This document shows, one piece after another, positions 52,205-62,481 of a stretch of 64,000 bases of DNA. Below the pieces are notes generated by a model that saw only the letters and a list, made by a program, of their open reading frames with translations, was not told the origin of the DNA and searched no databases. The first letter of the stretch is position 1. The number at the start of each line of letters is the position of its first letter. This stretch comes from Patescibacteria group bacterium UBA2772 (lineage in GTDB: Bacteria; Patescibacteriota; Minisyncoccia; Moranbacterales; DUUL01), in NCBI GenBank assembly GCA_002352545.1, contig DEIO01000015.1, positions 128,015-192,014 on the forward strand, written 5' to 3'. The translations under genes and the position numbers were made by a program.

Positions 52205-54901
52205 CTAGTTTTGATTTAATTTGATCAAAAATTCTTTTATTTTTTCAATTTTATTTTTTGTCAAAGTTGCTCTTGTGTGTTCTTTTTGGATAACTTCGCT
52301 TGGAGCATTTTTTACAAAAGCCTTGTTTTGCAACTTGTTTTCTATTGATATAAGATAGTTTTCAGCCTCTTTTAGTTCTTTAGACAGACGTTCTTTTTCT
52401 TTTTTTGTATCTACTAAATTTTTCAATGGAATGAAAAGTTCAATTTTTCCCAATGATTTATAGATAGCATCGTCTATTTTTTCTCCTGTTTCTAGAATTG
52501 AAAGATTATCTATGCCAGTTCTTAGATTTTTGATTAAAGTCTCTTGGGAGCTCAACTCTTTTACCAATTCATTTGCATATATTATTACATCAATTTTTTT
52601 ATCTAATCCAACTTTGTATTCAGCTCTGATATTTCTGATTGATGTTATTATTTCTTTTGTTTTATCGAAGAGCATCAAATCCTTCTTGTCGGATTCATTA
52701 AGAACGTTGTCATAAATCTTTGTACCAGGCCACTTTTCTGTTATGAGAAGTGTGTTATTGAATTTTTCCCAAATTGTTTCTGTTACAAAAGGAATGAAAG
52801 GGTGCCAAATTTTTAATAAATCCCGTAAGATAACGGTTAAATTTTTAGCTTTTTCTGAACTATTATCAAATTTTGTGGTTTCAAGATACCAGTCAGCAAG
52901 TTCATTCCAGGAAAATTCTCGTAGAGACTCTGTGGCTTTTGAAAAACGATAATATGAGATATCTTCTGTTGTTTCAATAATAAGTTTTCTAGCAGATTGC
53001 AAAATTGCTTTGTCTGCCGTAGTTAGACTTTCTCTTTTAATTGGTGAGTCGTCTATTTTGATTGTTTCGATTATGTATCTTGAGATATTCCAAAGTTTAT
53101 TCACCATATTTCTAAGGCCCTCTATTTTTTTCTCAGATAATTTTAAATCTTTGCCTGGAGTTGAGCCAGTGATTAGTGAAAGTCTTGTTGCGTCTGTTCC
53201 ATATTTATCAATCATATCAAGAGGGTTGATGACATTTTCCTTTGATTTAGACATTTTCTTCCCATGTTCATCTAATACCAAACCATGAAGATATACATCT
53301 TGAAACGGAATATCATTTATAGCATAAGTTGTCATTATGATCATTCTTGCAACCCAGAAAAACAAAATATCATATCCAGTTTCCAAAACAGCCGTGGGGT
53401 GAAAATTCTCAAAATCTTTGTTGTCAATTACTATTTTCCCATCCTCGATTTTTATTTGTTCTGGATTGTTTGCTAAAGTTGAAAAAGTCCACATTCCTGA
53501 GGAAAACCAAGTGTCTAGTGTATCTTCATCCTGCTTCCACCCATCCTCTTTTGGTCCGTCTATACCAACAAATGTTTCGTCATTTTTATACCAAACTGGC
53601 ACTCTATGACCATACCAAATTTGCCTTGAAATACACCAATCACGCAGATCGTTCATCCAATGAAAATAATTCTTTTCGAAGCGCTCTGGTATAATATTAA
53701 TTTTTTCTTTACCAAAAACGCCATTTTCTACGGCATCTATACATATTTCCTTGATTGATTTATCTCCAAGACGTTTGGTCTTTTTGTTAACGTCGATAAA
53801 CCATTGCAAGGAGAGAAGAGGTTCGATAGAAGTGTCGCATCTATAACAAAGAGACAATGCGTTTTCAATCTCCTCCTCTTTCTCTAGAAGATTAGATTCT
53901 TTTATTCTTTGAACAATAAGAGCTCTGGCATCTAAAGCGGTTAGCTTCGAGAACTCACCAAAACCATTCTTAATGTTTCCGTCTTCATTGACAACCTTGA
54001 TTACTTCAAGGTTGTTGTTTTCAGCCATTTGCCAATCAACCATTGAGTGCGCCGGGGTAACACCAAGTGCTCCAGTTCCAAAGTCCATATCAATTTCTCT
54101 ATCGGCAATTACTTTGATTTTCAAATCTACTCCAATGAAATTTACTTTAAAGGTTTTACCTACGTATTTATTATATCTTTCATCTTTTGGGTTAACTGCA
54201 ATTGCTGTGTCACCGATTTTTGTTTCAGGTCTTGTTGTGGCAATTGAGATAGGAAAATCCTTTGAATATTTGAATGTATAGAGTTTTGCTTTTTTATTCT
54301 CATGCTCAACTTCGTCATCTGCAAGTGTGCTATGACAACGCGGGCACCAATTAACAACTCTTTCTCCTCGATAAATAAGACCGTCTTCATACATTAGTTT
54401 AAATACGGAATTCACTGCTTTATTTCTTGTTTTGTCTAGAGTGAATGCCTCTCTTGACCAATCGCAAGAGGACCCCATTTTTTTTACTTGATCTTCAATC
54501 GTGTCGTGTGATTTTTGAGCGAATTGCTCAACTCTTTGTAAAAACTTTTTTCTTCCGAGCGAATGACGAGTTAGTCCTTCTTCTTTTATTATTTTTTCAA
54601 CCTTTGTTTGGGTCGCAATTGCAGCATGATCTGTGCCAGGTAGCCAAAGTGTTCGAAATCCCTTCATTCTATGAAATCGAGTCAGGATATCTTCATAAGC
54701 CAACATTCCAGCATGTCCCATATGTAAAGTCCCGGTAACATTTGGTGGTGGCATAACAATAGAATAGGAAGGTGTATTTTCCTCCAGGTCTAAGTTGTCT
54801 GGATTAAAAGCACCTGAAGATTCCCATTTTTGATATATATCTTGCTCATGGTCTTTTGGGATATATGTTTTTACAAAGTTTTCTTTATTGATTTGAGGCA
54901 T
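52205..54901 (-). CDS. valS: Valyl-tRNA synthetase
   Basis: This class I synthetase charges tRNA-Val and edits threonine. HIGH is read in PNVTGTLHMGHAG. The zinc-like cysteines CPRCHSTLAD and LCYRCDTSIEP are present. The editing domain contains IATTRPETKIGDTAIAV and the KMSKS loop is KKMSKSKENV. An anticodon domain and a C-terminal coiled-coil arm (VDTKKEKERLSKELKEAENY) follow. At 898 residues it is full length. Confidence 0.96.
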   Translation of the reverse strand: MPQINKENFVKTYIPKDHEQDIYQKWESSGAFNPDNLDLEENTPSYSIVMPPPNVTGTLHMGHAGMLAYEDILTRFHRMKGFRTLWLPGTDHAAIATQTKVEKIIKEEGLTRHSLGRKKFLQRVEQFAQKSHDTIEDQVKKMGSSCDWSREAFTLDKTRNKAVNSVFKLMYEDGLIYRGERVVNWCPRCHSTLADDEVEHENKKAKLYTFKYSKDFPISIATTRPETKIGDTAIAVNPKDERYNKYVGKTFKVNFIGVDLKIKVIADREIDMDFGTGALGVTPAHSMVDWQMAENNNLEVIKVVNEDGNIKNGFGEFSKLTALDARALIVQRIKESNLLEKEEEIENALSLCYRCDTSIEPLLSLQWFIDVNKKTKRLGDKSIKEICIDAVENGVFGKEKINIIPERFEKNYFHWMNDLRDWCISRQIWYGHRVPVWYKNDETFVGIDGPKEDGWKQDEDTLDTWFSSGMWTFSTLANNPEQIKIEDGKIVIDNKDFENFHPTAVLETGYDILFFWVARMIIMTTYAINDIPFQDVYLHGLVLDEHGKKMSKSKENVINPLDMIDKYGTDATRLSLITGSTPGKDLKLSEKKIEGLRNMVNKLWNISRYIIETIKIDDSPIKRESLTTADKAILQSARKLIIETTEDISYYRFSKATESLREFSWNELADWYLETTKFDNSSEKAKNLTVILRDLLKIWHPFIPFVTETIWEKFNNTLLITEKWPGTKIYDNVLNESDKKDLMLFDKTKEIITSIRNIRAEYKVGLDKKIDVIIYANELVKELSSQETLIKNLRTGIDNLSILETGEKIDDAIYKSLGKIELFIPLKNLVDTKKEKERLSKELKEAENYLISIENKLQNKAFVKNAPSEVIQKEHTRATLTKNKIEKIKEFLIKLNQN

Positions 54902-54926
54902 TTATTCTAGATAATTAAGGTTGAAA

Positions 54927-56321
54927 TTAAGTTTTTTTTGGTTTTTTTTCTACTTTAGTAATCTTAGCCGATGAACAAAAAAAGGCAAGAGAAATCCAGA
55001 ATATAAGCATTCCTTGAGGAAGTGTCCAAAAGTAATGATCAATTAATCCTAGGATTAAAAATCCGAAAAAACACAAAACAAAAGGATTGTGTAATCTACC
55101 AAAAAACCCTTTTTGAAAAATATTGGCATAACTAATGATGATATACAAGAAAGCTATAAAACCAATAAGACCTACTTCACTAGCTATCAAGAAATAAATA
55201 TTATGTACGGGTTGTTGCTCCCATGGATGGAGTTTTTTGGAGAAGTGTTTTTTTTGAAATGTTATGAAGTTTCCTATACCAACCCCGTGTAGTGGATATT
55301 TTGTTATTATAGATGTTGCTGTTTCAATATACTTAAAGCGTAAATCAATAGAGTTGTCGTTTCCACATTTATTAAAACAAATTCTAGTAGAAAGGATGTT
55401 GTATGATACAAAAAGTACTGAAAAAATCAAAAGAATGCCAACTGCTTCCTGAAGAGTCTTGGGAATTTTAAACCGCTCGCAAGCTTGTTTGAAAATGCTT
55501 ATAAAGCGTTTTTTGTGAGCAAATGCAATCATGAAAATAAATACAAGCAAGACAATGATGACTGACCGGGAATAGGAAAGTGCCATACCAGCAAGTATAA
55601 TTGCTAGAGAAATTGGCATAAAGATATTTAAGATCCGGGACCTTTTCGAAAAATTTACGAAAAGAATCAACCAAACTCCTGCAGCTAAGGCAAGGAGTAG
55701 AAATGCTCCGAATAAATTGGGATGTGGGAATGTTCCATATGCTCTAATAATTTTTGTGCCAGATATTTCGAATTTAGCAACACCAAGAATTGTTCTGGAT
55801 ATATCACTCTCTCCTAAAAGCTTTAAACCTAGGGATTTTTGAAAAATAAATTGCAGGATACCAATAATTGCCTGTAGTATACCAGCACCAAAGATTGTTG
55901 AAGCAGCATAAATAAAAAATCTTCTTTTGTATTGCAGTGTGTTTCTAAGAGCCAAAAAAGCTAAAATAGCTGCTAACATCCTGATTGAATGATAAAGAGC
56001 AATCGTTGGTTCTTCTGACCAAGAAATTGTTAAAAAAATCCAAAAAATAAAAATGGTTAGTGGACTTTTTAAGCCTTTTTTAAAAGAGAATTCTTTCCGT
56101 AAGGATCTTCCTGAATAAAAAAATGCAAAGATGCTAACAAGGAAGAATAATAGCAACAAGATATCGAAACCAAATAATGAAAAAGAGATATGTTCTCTAA
56201 ATCCTTCAAGTCCTTCAATCTTTTCGAAATTAAAAATTTTACGTAGATTAAAGGGTATTGTTGCCAAAAAAAACAGCGCGAAAAAAAGCGGTGTGTATAA
56301 CAAAAACTTCTTATTGTTCAT
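54927..56321 (-). CDS. O-antigen ligase/polymerase-like membrane protein 1
   Basis: The 464-residue protein has about twelve membrane helices. The Wzy/WaaL pfam signature is visible: AYGTFPHPNLFGAFLLLALA, then SYSRSVIIVLLVF, then the loop with HGVGIGNF and HNIYFLIASEVGLIGFIAF. It would ligate or polymerise glycan units on undecaprenyl carriers. It follows valS's 5' end on the same strand. A second member of the family lies at 57145. Confidence 0.85.
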   Translation of the reverse strand: MNNKKFLLYTPLFFALFFLATIPFNLRKIFNFEKIEGLEGFREHISFSLFGFDILLLLFFLVSIFAFFYSGRSLRKEFSFKKGLKSPLTIFIFWIFLTISWSEEPTIALYHSIRMLAAILAFLALRNTLQYKRRFFIYAASTIFGAGILQAIIGILQFIFQKSLGLKLLGESDISRTILGVAKFEISGTKIIRAYGTFPHPNLFGAFLLLALAAGVWLILFVNFSKRSRILNIFMPISLAIILAGMALSYSRSVIIVLLVFIFMIAFAHKKRFISIFKQACERFKIPKTLQEAVGILLIFSVLFVSYNILSTRICFNKCGNDNSIDLRFKYIETATSIITKYPLHGVGIGNFITFQKKHFSKKLHPWEQQPVHNIYFLIASEVGLIGFIAFLYIIISYANIFQKGFFGRLHNPFVLCFFGFLILGLIDHYFWTLPQGMLIFWISLAFFCSSAKITKVEKKPKKT

Positions 56322-56587
56322 TTGTATCTAAAGGTATTGATTTTAAAATAAGCTAATACTAAATCTTGACTAAATATTTCTATTCAAGATTTTAACAGTG
56401 TTTTCTCTAACCTCTGTTTTTGAATTATAGAATATTTCTCACAAGTATTCAACTCATTTTTCTAAATAAAGGCCTCTTTTTGCCATTACTTGTTGATAAA
56501 GATATCTTTATATGTTGTTTTATTAATCTCATAATTTTAAACAAGAGTCTTGTTTTGCTTTTAACAAAATTAGCATGGAGGTGTTAT

Positions 56588-56941
56588 GTGAAGTCTGAAA
56601 AAGAAGCAGTAAATTGGAAGAGGTTTGTTACACTTAATTTAATTATTAGTAGTTTTGTAGTGATTCTTGTGTTTGGTTTAGCACTTTATTCAAAAAAAGA
56701 ACTTTTCTTTTTTATGTTTGTTTCAACCATTATGACATCATTGGCACTTTTGTTTTTTGTCGTAAGCATACTTGATACTATTTTGATAAAAAGAATAAAT
56801 ATGTACATTATGCTTACAGCTCGCAAACTTCGACTTTGTCACAATTGCTATTGTATTTCAACAGTAGTTTGTTCTGTTATCGGGGTTTTGTTTTTTGCCT
56901 TAAGCTATAAGCTTATAAAAAAAGCAGATGGATATATCTAG
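56588..56941 (+). CDS. Small hypothetical membrane protein
   Basis: The start is placed at a GTG (56588) because GGAGGTG lies 4 bases upstream; the ORF stays open 56 codons further up but without a start signal. The 117-residue product begins VKSEKEAVNWKRF and has three membrane segments. No family is recognised. A terminator hairpin follows. Confidence 0.6.
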   Translation: MKSEKEAVNWKRFVTLNLIISSFVVILVFGLALYSKKELFFFMFVSTIMTSLALLFFVVSILDTILIKRINMYIMLTARKLRLCHNCYCISTVVCSVIGVLFFALSYKLIKKADGYI

Positions 56942-56961
56942 AAAAAAAAGTTTTATTTAAG

Positions 56962-56994
56962 CGGAATTCCTTTAAACAAGGGAATTCCGTTTTG
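56962..56994 (+). terminator. Terminator
   Basis: CGGAATTCC pairs with GGAATTCCG around TTTAAACAAG, followed by a T-rich run. Confidence 0.85.
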
Positions 56995-57060
56995 TTGTTC
57001 AAGGTATATTCTTTAAAAAAAGAATGATTTTAAACTGAAAGTTGATTTTGATAGCTACAC

Positions 57061-57089
57061 TTGCCAAAAATTTGATTTTATGCTATAGT
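57061..57089 (+). promoter_or_regulatory. Promoter of the surface polysaccharide operon
   Basis: TTGCCA (57061-57066), 17 bases, then extended -10 TGCTATAGT (box 57084-57089), 55 bases before the GTG start of the next gene. Confidence 0.7.
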
Positions 57090-57144
57090 AAAACAATGTC
57101 GAAATTATTTAGCGCGTTCAATTTACAAAAATTAGTTTATTTAA

Positions 57145-58686
57145 GTGGAGTTGATAAATTTTATAAAAAACACGTTTAAAGATACGGCAATCACTATAGC
57201 AGCTGGGATTATCTCATTTGCTCTTCTTTTGGTTACTACATTAAATTTTTCCTTAGCAGCTGTTACATTTTTACTTTTTGTTGCAGTTGCAATTTTTCAG
57301 AAAAGTTTTTCCAGGGGTTGGCTGTTTCTCTTTTTCATTGTTATAATGTTTCCTTCTATCAAAATCACATCTGATTTTGCGACAGTTTCTGATTTATTAT
57401 TGACATTACTTGCTCTAATAGGTCTTATTTCAATTATATTTGAAGGAGCGAAGGTAAAACTAAATAAATTGACATTTTATTTTCTTTTACTGCTTATTTC
57501 TGGAGGAAGTACAATGTTCTTTGGTAGCTATTTTGGTGTAAATATAGACAATAGTGTCTGGTTTGTAAGTTTTTTAATTCTTTTTTATTGGTTATCATTA
57601 ACAACATTTCATTACTTTTTTCAGACACAGAAACGTTTGAAAAGATTTTTTAACTTACTCATATCAGCGGGAGTAGCACACTCTGTTTTTGGAATAATAG
57701 CCTTCTTCACTTCTTGGCAAACATCTGGTGGATTAGGGATATCATCAGGAAAAACACAGAATTTAGCGTTTGCTACAGTGGAGACTCAAATTAATGGTTT
57801 CTTGGGAAATGGTTTCTTATTACGGGTAGGGGCAAATGCTCTAGCTCCGTTATTACTTATTTTTATTCCCATTACGATTGGGACACTGATAAATACAAAA
57901 AGGAAAGTACGGAAAACTAGACCATTGAGCATAATAGAAGAAAAAGTAAGGCTTTTGGATTCAGCCTATTCGATAAAAAAGGCTAATTTCATAAAAGAAA
58001 GAGTTCTTTCTAGAATCAAAGATAGTCTCATGAAAGATAGTTTATTAAGATTTCTAAAGAGCAAAGAGATGCTAGTTTTTCTAATAGTTATTCAAATGTT
58101 GGCACTTGTGCTAACGTTTTCTTACATAGCACTTATTGCTCTTGGAATCGGATTGTTTATAATTGGTATACTTCTGAGAAATAATCGACTTATTTCTTTT
58201 ATGGCAGGTTTCTTGATTGTATTAACTTTAGTAGTGCCGTTTTTTAGACCAGCAATAAGTCTTGAAAAAAAAGACAATATTCAAACTTGGTTTTCTGGTT
58301 TTGAACAAATAAAAGAGAACTGGCTATGGGGTAGTGCTTGGCAGGTTGATAAAAGAAATCCAATTGCAAGCGAAGAGAGGATTAGCAATTCATATCTTCT
58401 TATCTGGAATAATTTTGGATTAATTGGTGTCGTCATCTTTATGGGTGCACTTTATCAATACTTTAAAGATATTAGAAATATATACATACGATCGGATGGA
58501 CATAAAAGAGTTTGGTTGATAATGATTATAGCGATATTTTTCGAACTTCTGCTAATGGGACTTGCTAGCAACACATTGATTTTTGGACCAGCAGCACTAG
58601 TTTTTTGGATTTTATATGGTGCAACACTAAACTTGAAACAAAGACAAATTGTTTTTGGTTTAACAGAAACTAAGTTAATTGATTAA
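57145..58686 (+). CDS. O-antigen ligase/polymerase-like membrane protein 2
   Basis: The 513-residue polytopic protein starts with GTG. Family signatures are NGFLLRVGANALAPLLLIFIP and SYIALIALGIGLFI, then the external loop NWLWGSAWQVDKRN and SYLLIWNNFGLIGVVIF. A cytoplasmic insertion of about 60 charged residues (IIEEKVRLLDSAYSIKKAN) separates the two halves. It lies 9 bases before the DUF4012 gene, so the two are likely partners in surface polymer assembly. Confidence 0.82.
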   Translation: MELINFIKNTFKDTAITIAAGIISFALLLVTTLNFSLAAVTFLLFVAVAIFQKSFSRGWLFLFFIVIMFPSIKITSDFATVSDLLLTLLALIGLISIIFEGAKVKLNKLTFYFLLLLISGGSTMFFGSYFGVNIDNSVWFVSFLILFYWLSLTTFHYFFQTQKRLKRFFNLLISAGVAHSVFGIIAFFTSWQTSGGLGISSGKTQNLAFATVETQINGFLGNGFLLRVGANALAPLLLIFIPITIGTLINTKRKVRKTRPLSIIEEKVRLLDSAYSIKKANFIKERVLSRIKDSLMKDSLLRFLKSKEMLVFLIVIQMLALVLTFSYIALIALGIGLFIIGILLRNNRLISFMAGFLIVLTLVVPFFRPAISLEKKDNIQTWFSGFEQIKENWLWGSAWQVDKRNPIASEERISNSYLLIWNNFGLIGVVIFMGALYQYFKDIRNIYIRSDGHKRVWLIMIIAIFFELLLMGLASNTLIFGPAALVFWILYGATLNLKQRQIVFGLTETKLID

Positions 58687-58695
58687 ATATTACAA

Positions 58696-60081
58696 ATGTT
58701 AGATTTACGAAAAAAAGCAAAGCAAACTAAATTTTTGATTAAATTTTGGATAGTCGCGATAATGCTACTAGCTGGATGGTACTTTTTGATTAAAGCATCT
58801 GAAAAGAAGTTTACCTCAATTGCAAAAGTAGCAAGCTCTGTTGCGAAAATTCTTCCTGTTGATGAAGAAAGGAAAGAGGAATTGGCAACAATCTTTAGTA
58901 TTATTCCAGAGATAGCCAACGATGAAGAAAAAACTTTTTTACTTTTATTCCAGAACAATAATGAATTGCGTCCAGGAGGAGGCTATATCGGTTCTTTTGG
59001 AATTTTAAAAGTAAAAGGAGAGAAGGTTATTTCTATTGATACACACGATACAAATGTTTTTGACTCTGGAGTTGAAACAAAAATGACACCTCCATTTCCA
59101 ATGATGGATTATCTAAAGGTTTCTGATTGGGAATTAAGAGATTCAAATTGGTCTCCAGATTTTGCTACGAATGCAGAAAAAGCTGAAGAACTATATAGAA
59201 TTGAAGGTGGTGAGGAAGAGATATCTGGTGTTGTTGCAGTTTCAACAAAACTGCTACCGTCTTTTTTGGAAATTACTGGACCAGTGAAGATCAAGGGTTT
59301 TCCAGGAGAATATAACTCTGAAAATGCTATTGAAAAACTTCAGTATCAAGTAGAAAAAGCTTATGTTGAACAAGGTATTGAAGAAGGACAAAGGAAATAT
59401 ATAATGAAAGATTTATCTAAAGCAATCCTTACAAGAGCTCAAGAACTAAGTTTGTCTGATAAAAAACGTTTGATTGAAAAGGTTGAGAAACATCTGAACG
59501 AAAAGGATGTAATGCTTAATTTCAAAGATTTTAAGTTGCAAGAAAAAATTGAAAAATTAGGCTGGAATGGGCAATTAAAAGAAGCACAAAATGATTATCT
59601 GATGATGGTAGATGCAAATTTGGCTTCATATAAAACTGACAAGGTGATAAAGAGGACATTCGAATATACGGTTGATTTTTCCAGAGAAAAGCCAAGAGCA
59701 ACACTAGTTATCACATATCGACATACAGGAAAAGCCAAAAACTGGTATATAAAAGACTATCAATCATATCTAAGAATTTTTGTTCCAGATGGAAGCTGGT
59801 TGGCTAATTCTGAGAATCTTTCACAGATTAAATATGGCAAAGAACAAAACAAGAAATTTTTTGGAGGAATTGTAAAAGTTCCAGTAGGAACAATAAAAAC
59901 AGTTTCTTTTTCATATGATTTAGCAAAAAAAGTTACACTAGATGATTACAAACTTCTGATCCAAAAACAACCAGGTTTGGATTCTGTCAAAGGAACCATT
60001 AAAATTATTGATAAAGACGGGAAGGGCAGTGGCTACTCTGTCGAATTAAAAGAAGACTGGGAAGTGCAAAAAGAGAGCTAA
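58696..60081 (+). CDS. DUF4012 domain protein
   Basis: The 461-residue protein has one N-terminal membrane helix (about 17-35) and an extracytoplasmic DUF4012 domain: LLFQNNNELRPGGGYIGSFG, DSNWSPDFATNAEKAEELY and SGVVAVSTKLLPSFLEITG. DUF4012 proteins are common in Actinobacteria and CPR beside polysaccharide genes. They share distant similarity with LCP-type proteins. Function is unproven. Confidence 0.88.
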   Translation: MLDLRKKAKQTKFLIKFWIVAIMLLAGWYFLIKASEKKFTSIAKVASSVAKILPVDEERKEELATIFSIIPEIANDEEKTFLLLFQNNNELRPGGGYIGSFGILKVKGEKVISIDTHDTNVFDSGVETKMTPPFPMMDYLKVSDWELRDSNWSPDFATNAEKAEELYRIEGGEEEISGVVAVSTKLLPSFLEITGPVKIKGFPGEYNSENAIEKLQYQVEKAYVEQGIEEGQRKYIMKDLSKAILTRAQELSLSDKKRLIEKVEKHLNEKDVMLNFKDFKLQEKIEKLGWNGQLKEAQNDYLMMVDANLASYKTDKVIKRTFEYTVDFSREKPRATLVITYRHTGKAKNWYIKDYQSYLRIFVPDGSWLANSENLSQIKYGKEQNKKFFGGIVKVPVGTIKTVSFSYDLAKKVTLDDYKLLIQKQPGLDSVKGTIKIIDKDGKGSGYSVELKEDWEVQKES

Positions 60082-60083
60082 AG

Positions 60084-60115
60084 AATAAAACCACGATAAA
60101 AATCGGGGTTTTATT
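60084..60115 (+). terminator. Terminator after the DUF4012 gene
   Basis: AATAAAACC pairs with GGTTTTATT, with an inner CGAT / ATCG stem. Confidence 0.75.
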
Positions 60116-60184
60116 CTACTTTGAAAAAAAAGGACTACATGCTAAACTTTAGTTGATTAATAGTAATAACGTCTAAAATAAACT

Positions 60185-60736
60185 ATGAATTTCATAAAAA
60201 CAAAGTTTAAGAGGGCTATGCTTTTGGAGCCAAAAGTATTTGAAGATCATAGAGGTTTTTTTCTTGAATCTTACTCCCAGAAGCTTTTTAGGGAAAACGG
60301 AATAATGGATGATTTCGTTCAAGACAATCACTCTCTTTCAGTTAAGAAAGGAGTTTTAAGAGGATTGCACTTTCAATTACCTCCAAATGCACAATCAAAA
60401 TTAGTCAGGGTTGTTACTGGAAGTGTTTTTGATGTTATAGTTGATTTGCGAAAGGGTTCTGAAACTTTTGGCAGGTGGGAAAGTTTTGAGTTATCTGCAA
60501 AAAACAAACGTTTACTTTACATTCCCAGAGGATTTGCTCACGCTTTTTGTACACTTGAAAAAAATACAGAATTTATGTACAAAGTTGATAATCTTTATGC
60601 GCCAGAGTCTGACAGTGGCATTATTTGGAATGACAAAACTCTAAATATAAAGTGGCCGCTTGAGCAAGATCCGATTGTTTCTGAAAAAGATGCTTCTTTG
60701 CAAACATTTGAAGAATTTAAAAAAACTTTGATTTAA
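60185..60736 (+). CDS. rfbC: dTDP-4-dehydrorhamnose 3,5-epimerase
   Basis: RfbC (RmlC) epimerises dTDP-4-keto-6-deoxyglucose at C3 and C5. The 183-residue cupin shows HRGFFLESYS, DNHSLSVKKGVLRGLHFQ (catalytic His), KLVRVVTGSVFDVIVDLRKGS and IPRGFAHAF. It is 9 bases before rfbB. Confidence 0.95.
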   Translation: MNFIKTKFKRAMLLEPKVFEDHRGFFLESYSQKLFRENGIMDDFVQDNHSLSVKKGVLRGLHFQLPPNAQSKLVRVVTGSVFDVIVDLRKGSETFGRWESFELSAKNKRLLYIPRGFAHAFCTLEKNTEFMYKVDNLYAPESDSGIIWNDKTLNIKWPLEQDPIVSEKDASLQTFEEFKKTLI

Positions 60737-60745
60737 CAAAAAACT

Positions 60746-61756
60746 ATGAAAATCTTGATAACAGGAGGAGCCGGATTCATAGGAGCTAACTTTGTGCATT
60801 ATTGGTTAAGAAAAAATCCTCAGGATGAAATCGTGAATCTAGATACTTTAACATATGCAGGTAATTTAGAGAACCTAAAAAGCATTGAGAACAACAAGAA
60901 ACACAGATTTATAAAAGGTAACATTTGCGATACCCCATTTATAAATGATCTATTCAAAAAAGAAAACTTTAATTTGGTCGTACATTTTGCAGCTGAGTCT
61001 CACGTAGACCGTTCAGTTCTAGATAGTAGTGATTTTGTGAAAACGAATGTAGAAGGAACAATGAATCTATTGGATGCAGCTAAAAACAATGGAGGAATTA
61101 GATTTCATCATGTTTCAACAGATGAAGTTTTCGGCGCGCTTTCAAGTGAAGACGCTGCTTTTAATGAAAAAACTCCCTATGATCCACGAAGTCCATACTC
61201 TGCTTCTAAAGCAGCATCAGATCATTTAGTGAGAGCTTATTTTCACACACATAAACTTCCAATAACCATTTCTAATTGTTCGAATAACTATGGTCCTTTT
61301 CAATTTCCTGAAAAGCTCATCCCTCTTTTTGTTACGAATCTAGTAGAAGGCAAAAAAATTCCAGTTTATGGTACGGGTGAGAATATACGAGACTGGATTC
61401 ATGTAGATGATCACAATAGGGGAGTTGAGATGATAATCAAGAATGGAACAATAGGCGAAACCTATTGTTTGGGTGGTGCTGCTGAAAGAAAGAATATCGA
61501 TATTACAAAAGAAATCCTTTCCATTATGGGGAAAGGTGAAGAAGAAATTGAATATGTAGCTGACCGAAAAGGGCATGACTTGAGGTATGCAATTGATTTT
61601 TCAAAGGCAACAGCAGAACTTGGGTGGAAACCACAGATTGATTTTGAAAAAGGAATAACAATGACAGTGGAATGGTATCAGGATAATGAAAATTGGTGGA
61701 AAAAGATTAAATCGGGAGAGTATCAAGAGTATTATAAAAAGCAGTATAATAAATAA
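60746..61756 (+). CDS. rfbB: dTDP-glucose 4,6-dehydratase
   Basis: RfbB (RmlB) is an extended SDR with NAD: ITGGAGFIGANFVHYW, HFAAESHVDRSVLDS, the catalytic HVSTDEVFGAL and YSASKAASDHL. The C-terminal DWIHVDDHNRGVEMI substrate region is also intact. It makes dTDP-4-keto-6-deoxyglucose, the substrate of RfbC. At 336 residues it is normal. Confidence 0.96.
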   Translation: MKILITGGAGFIGANFVHYWLRKNPQDEIVNLDTLTYAGNLENLKSIENNKKHRFIKGNICDTPFINDLFKKENFNLVVHFAAESHVDRSVLDSSDFVKTNVEGTMNLLDAAKNNGGIRFHHVSTDEVFGALSSEDAAFNEKTPYDPRSPYSASKAASDHLVRAYFHTHKLPITISNCSNNYGPFQFPEKLIPLFVTNLVEGKKIPVYGTGENIRDWIHVDDHNRGVEMIIKNGTIGETYCLGGAAERKNIDITKEILSIMGKGEEEIEYVADRKGHDLRYAIDFSKATAELGWKPQIDFEKGITMTVEWYQDNENWWKKIKSGEYQEYYKKQYNK

Positions 61757-61766
61757 GGAAGAAGCG

Positions 61767-62468
61767 ATGAAACACACCATATTGCCAGGATTAACAACGA
61801 CACCAGGGAGTGATTGGAGACAAAAAATTAAGGACATCGAGATGTTTAAGCTAAAAAAAATTGCACTTTTCCCAACTTGTCTTTCGCCTGTTGAAAGACA
61901 GGAACTTTATAGATTGCTTGAGAACACTGGACTCGAAAAGATTCCCCATGTACATCTTAAGGATGATTTTACTGATGAAGAGATAGAATATTTAATAGAA
62001 AGATATAAAACTGAAGTTTTCAACATACATTCTGGAAAATATGGTTTGCCACTCTTAAAACTCGAGAGAAATAAAGATAAAATTTTTGTGGAAAACACAT
62101 TCCAAATTGATTCTGAATATCGTTTTTTTCTATCAAAATTTGCAGGGATTTGCATCGATTTTTCACACTGGGAAGATTTAGGTGTGATGCAAAAAGTTGA
62201 AAGCTATAAAGATTTTGAAAGTCTAATAAAACTCAATGACGTAGGTTGTTGTCATATCTCAGGAGTACAAGAAAAGCTTTTGGAGAACTTTGATAAAACA
62301 GGAGCTTATTATAATGTGCATACAATGAAACACTTAAGTGACTTGGATTATATGAAAAAATATGTGAAATACTTACCAGAGTATGTAAGCTTGGAATTAG
62401 AAAATTCATTTGAAGAGCAATTGAAAGCAAAAAAATATTTAGAGAAAATGATCAGCGAATATAAATAA
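61767..62468 (+). CDS. Hypothetical protein, possible TIM-barrel fold
   Basis: The start is placed at MKHTILPGLTTTPGSDWR, preceded by AAGGAAG, giving 233 residues; an upstream in-frame stretch overlaps rfbB. The alternating beta/alpha pattern (KKIALFPTCLS, IPHVHLKDDF, EVFNIHSGKYG, GICIDFSHWED, CHISGVQEKL, VSLELENSFEEQ) with several acidic and His residues at strand ends suggests a sugar-phosphate isomerase-like TIM barrel. It sits inside the rhamnose operon between rfbB and rfbD. Function is unknown. Confidence 0.6.
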   Translation: MKHTILPGLTTTPGSDWRQKIKDIEMFKLKKIALFPTCLSPVERQELYRLLENTGLEKIPHVHLKDDFTDEEIEYLIERYKTEVFNIHSGKYGLPLLKLERNKDKIFVENTFQIDSEYRFFLSKFAGICIDFSHWEDLGVMQKVESYKDFESLIKLNDVGCCHISGVQEKLLENFDKTGAYYNVHTMKHLSDLDYMKKYVKYLPEYVSLELENSFEEQLKAKKYLEKMISEYK

Positions 62469-62481
62469 TAAAGTTCTAGAC

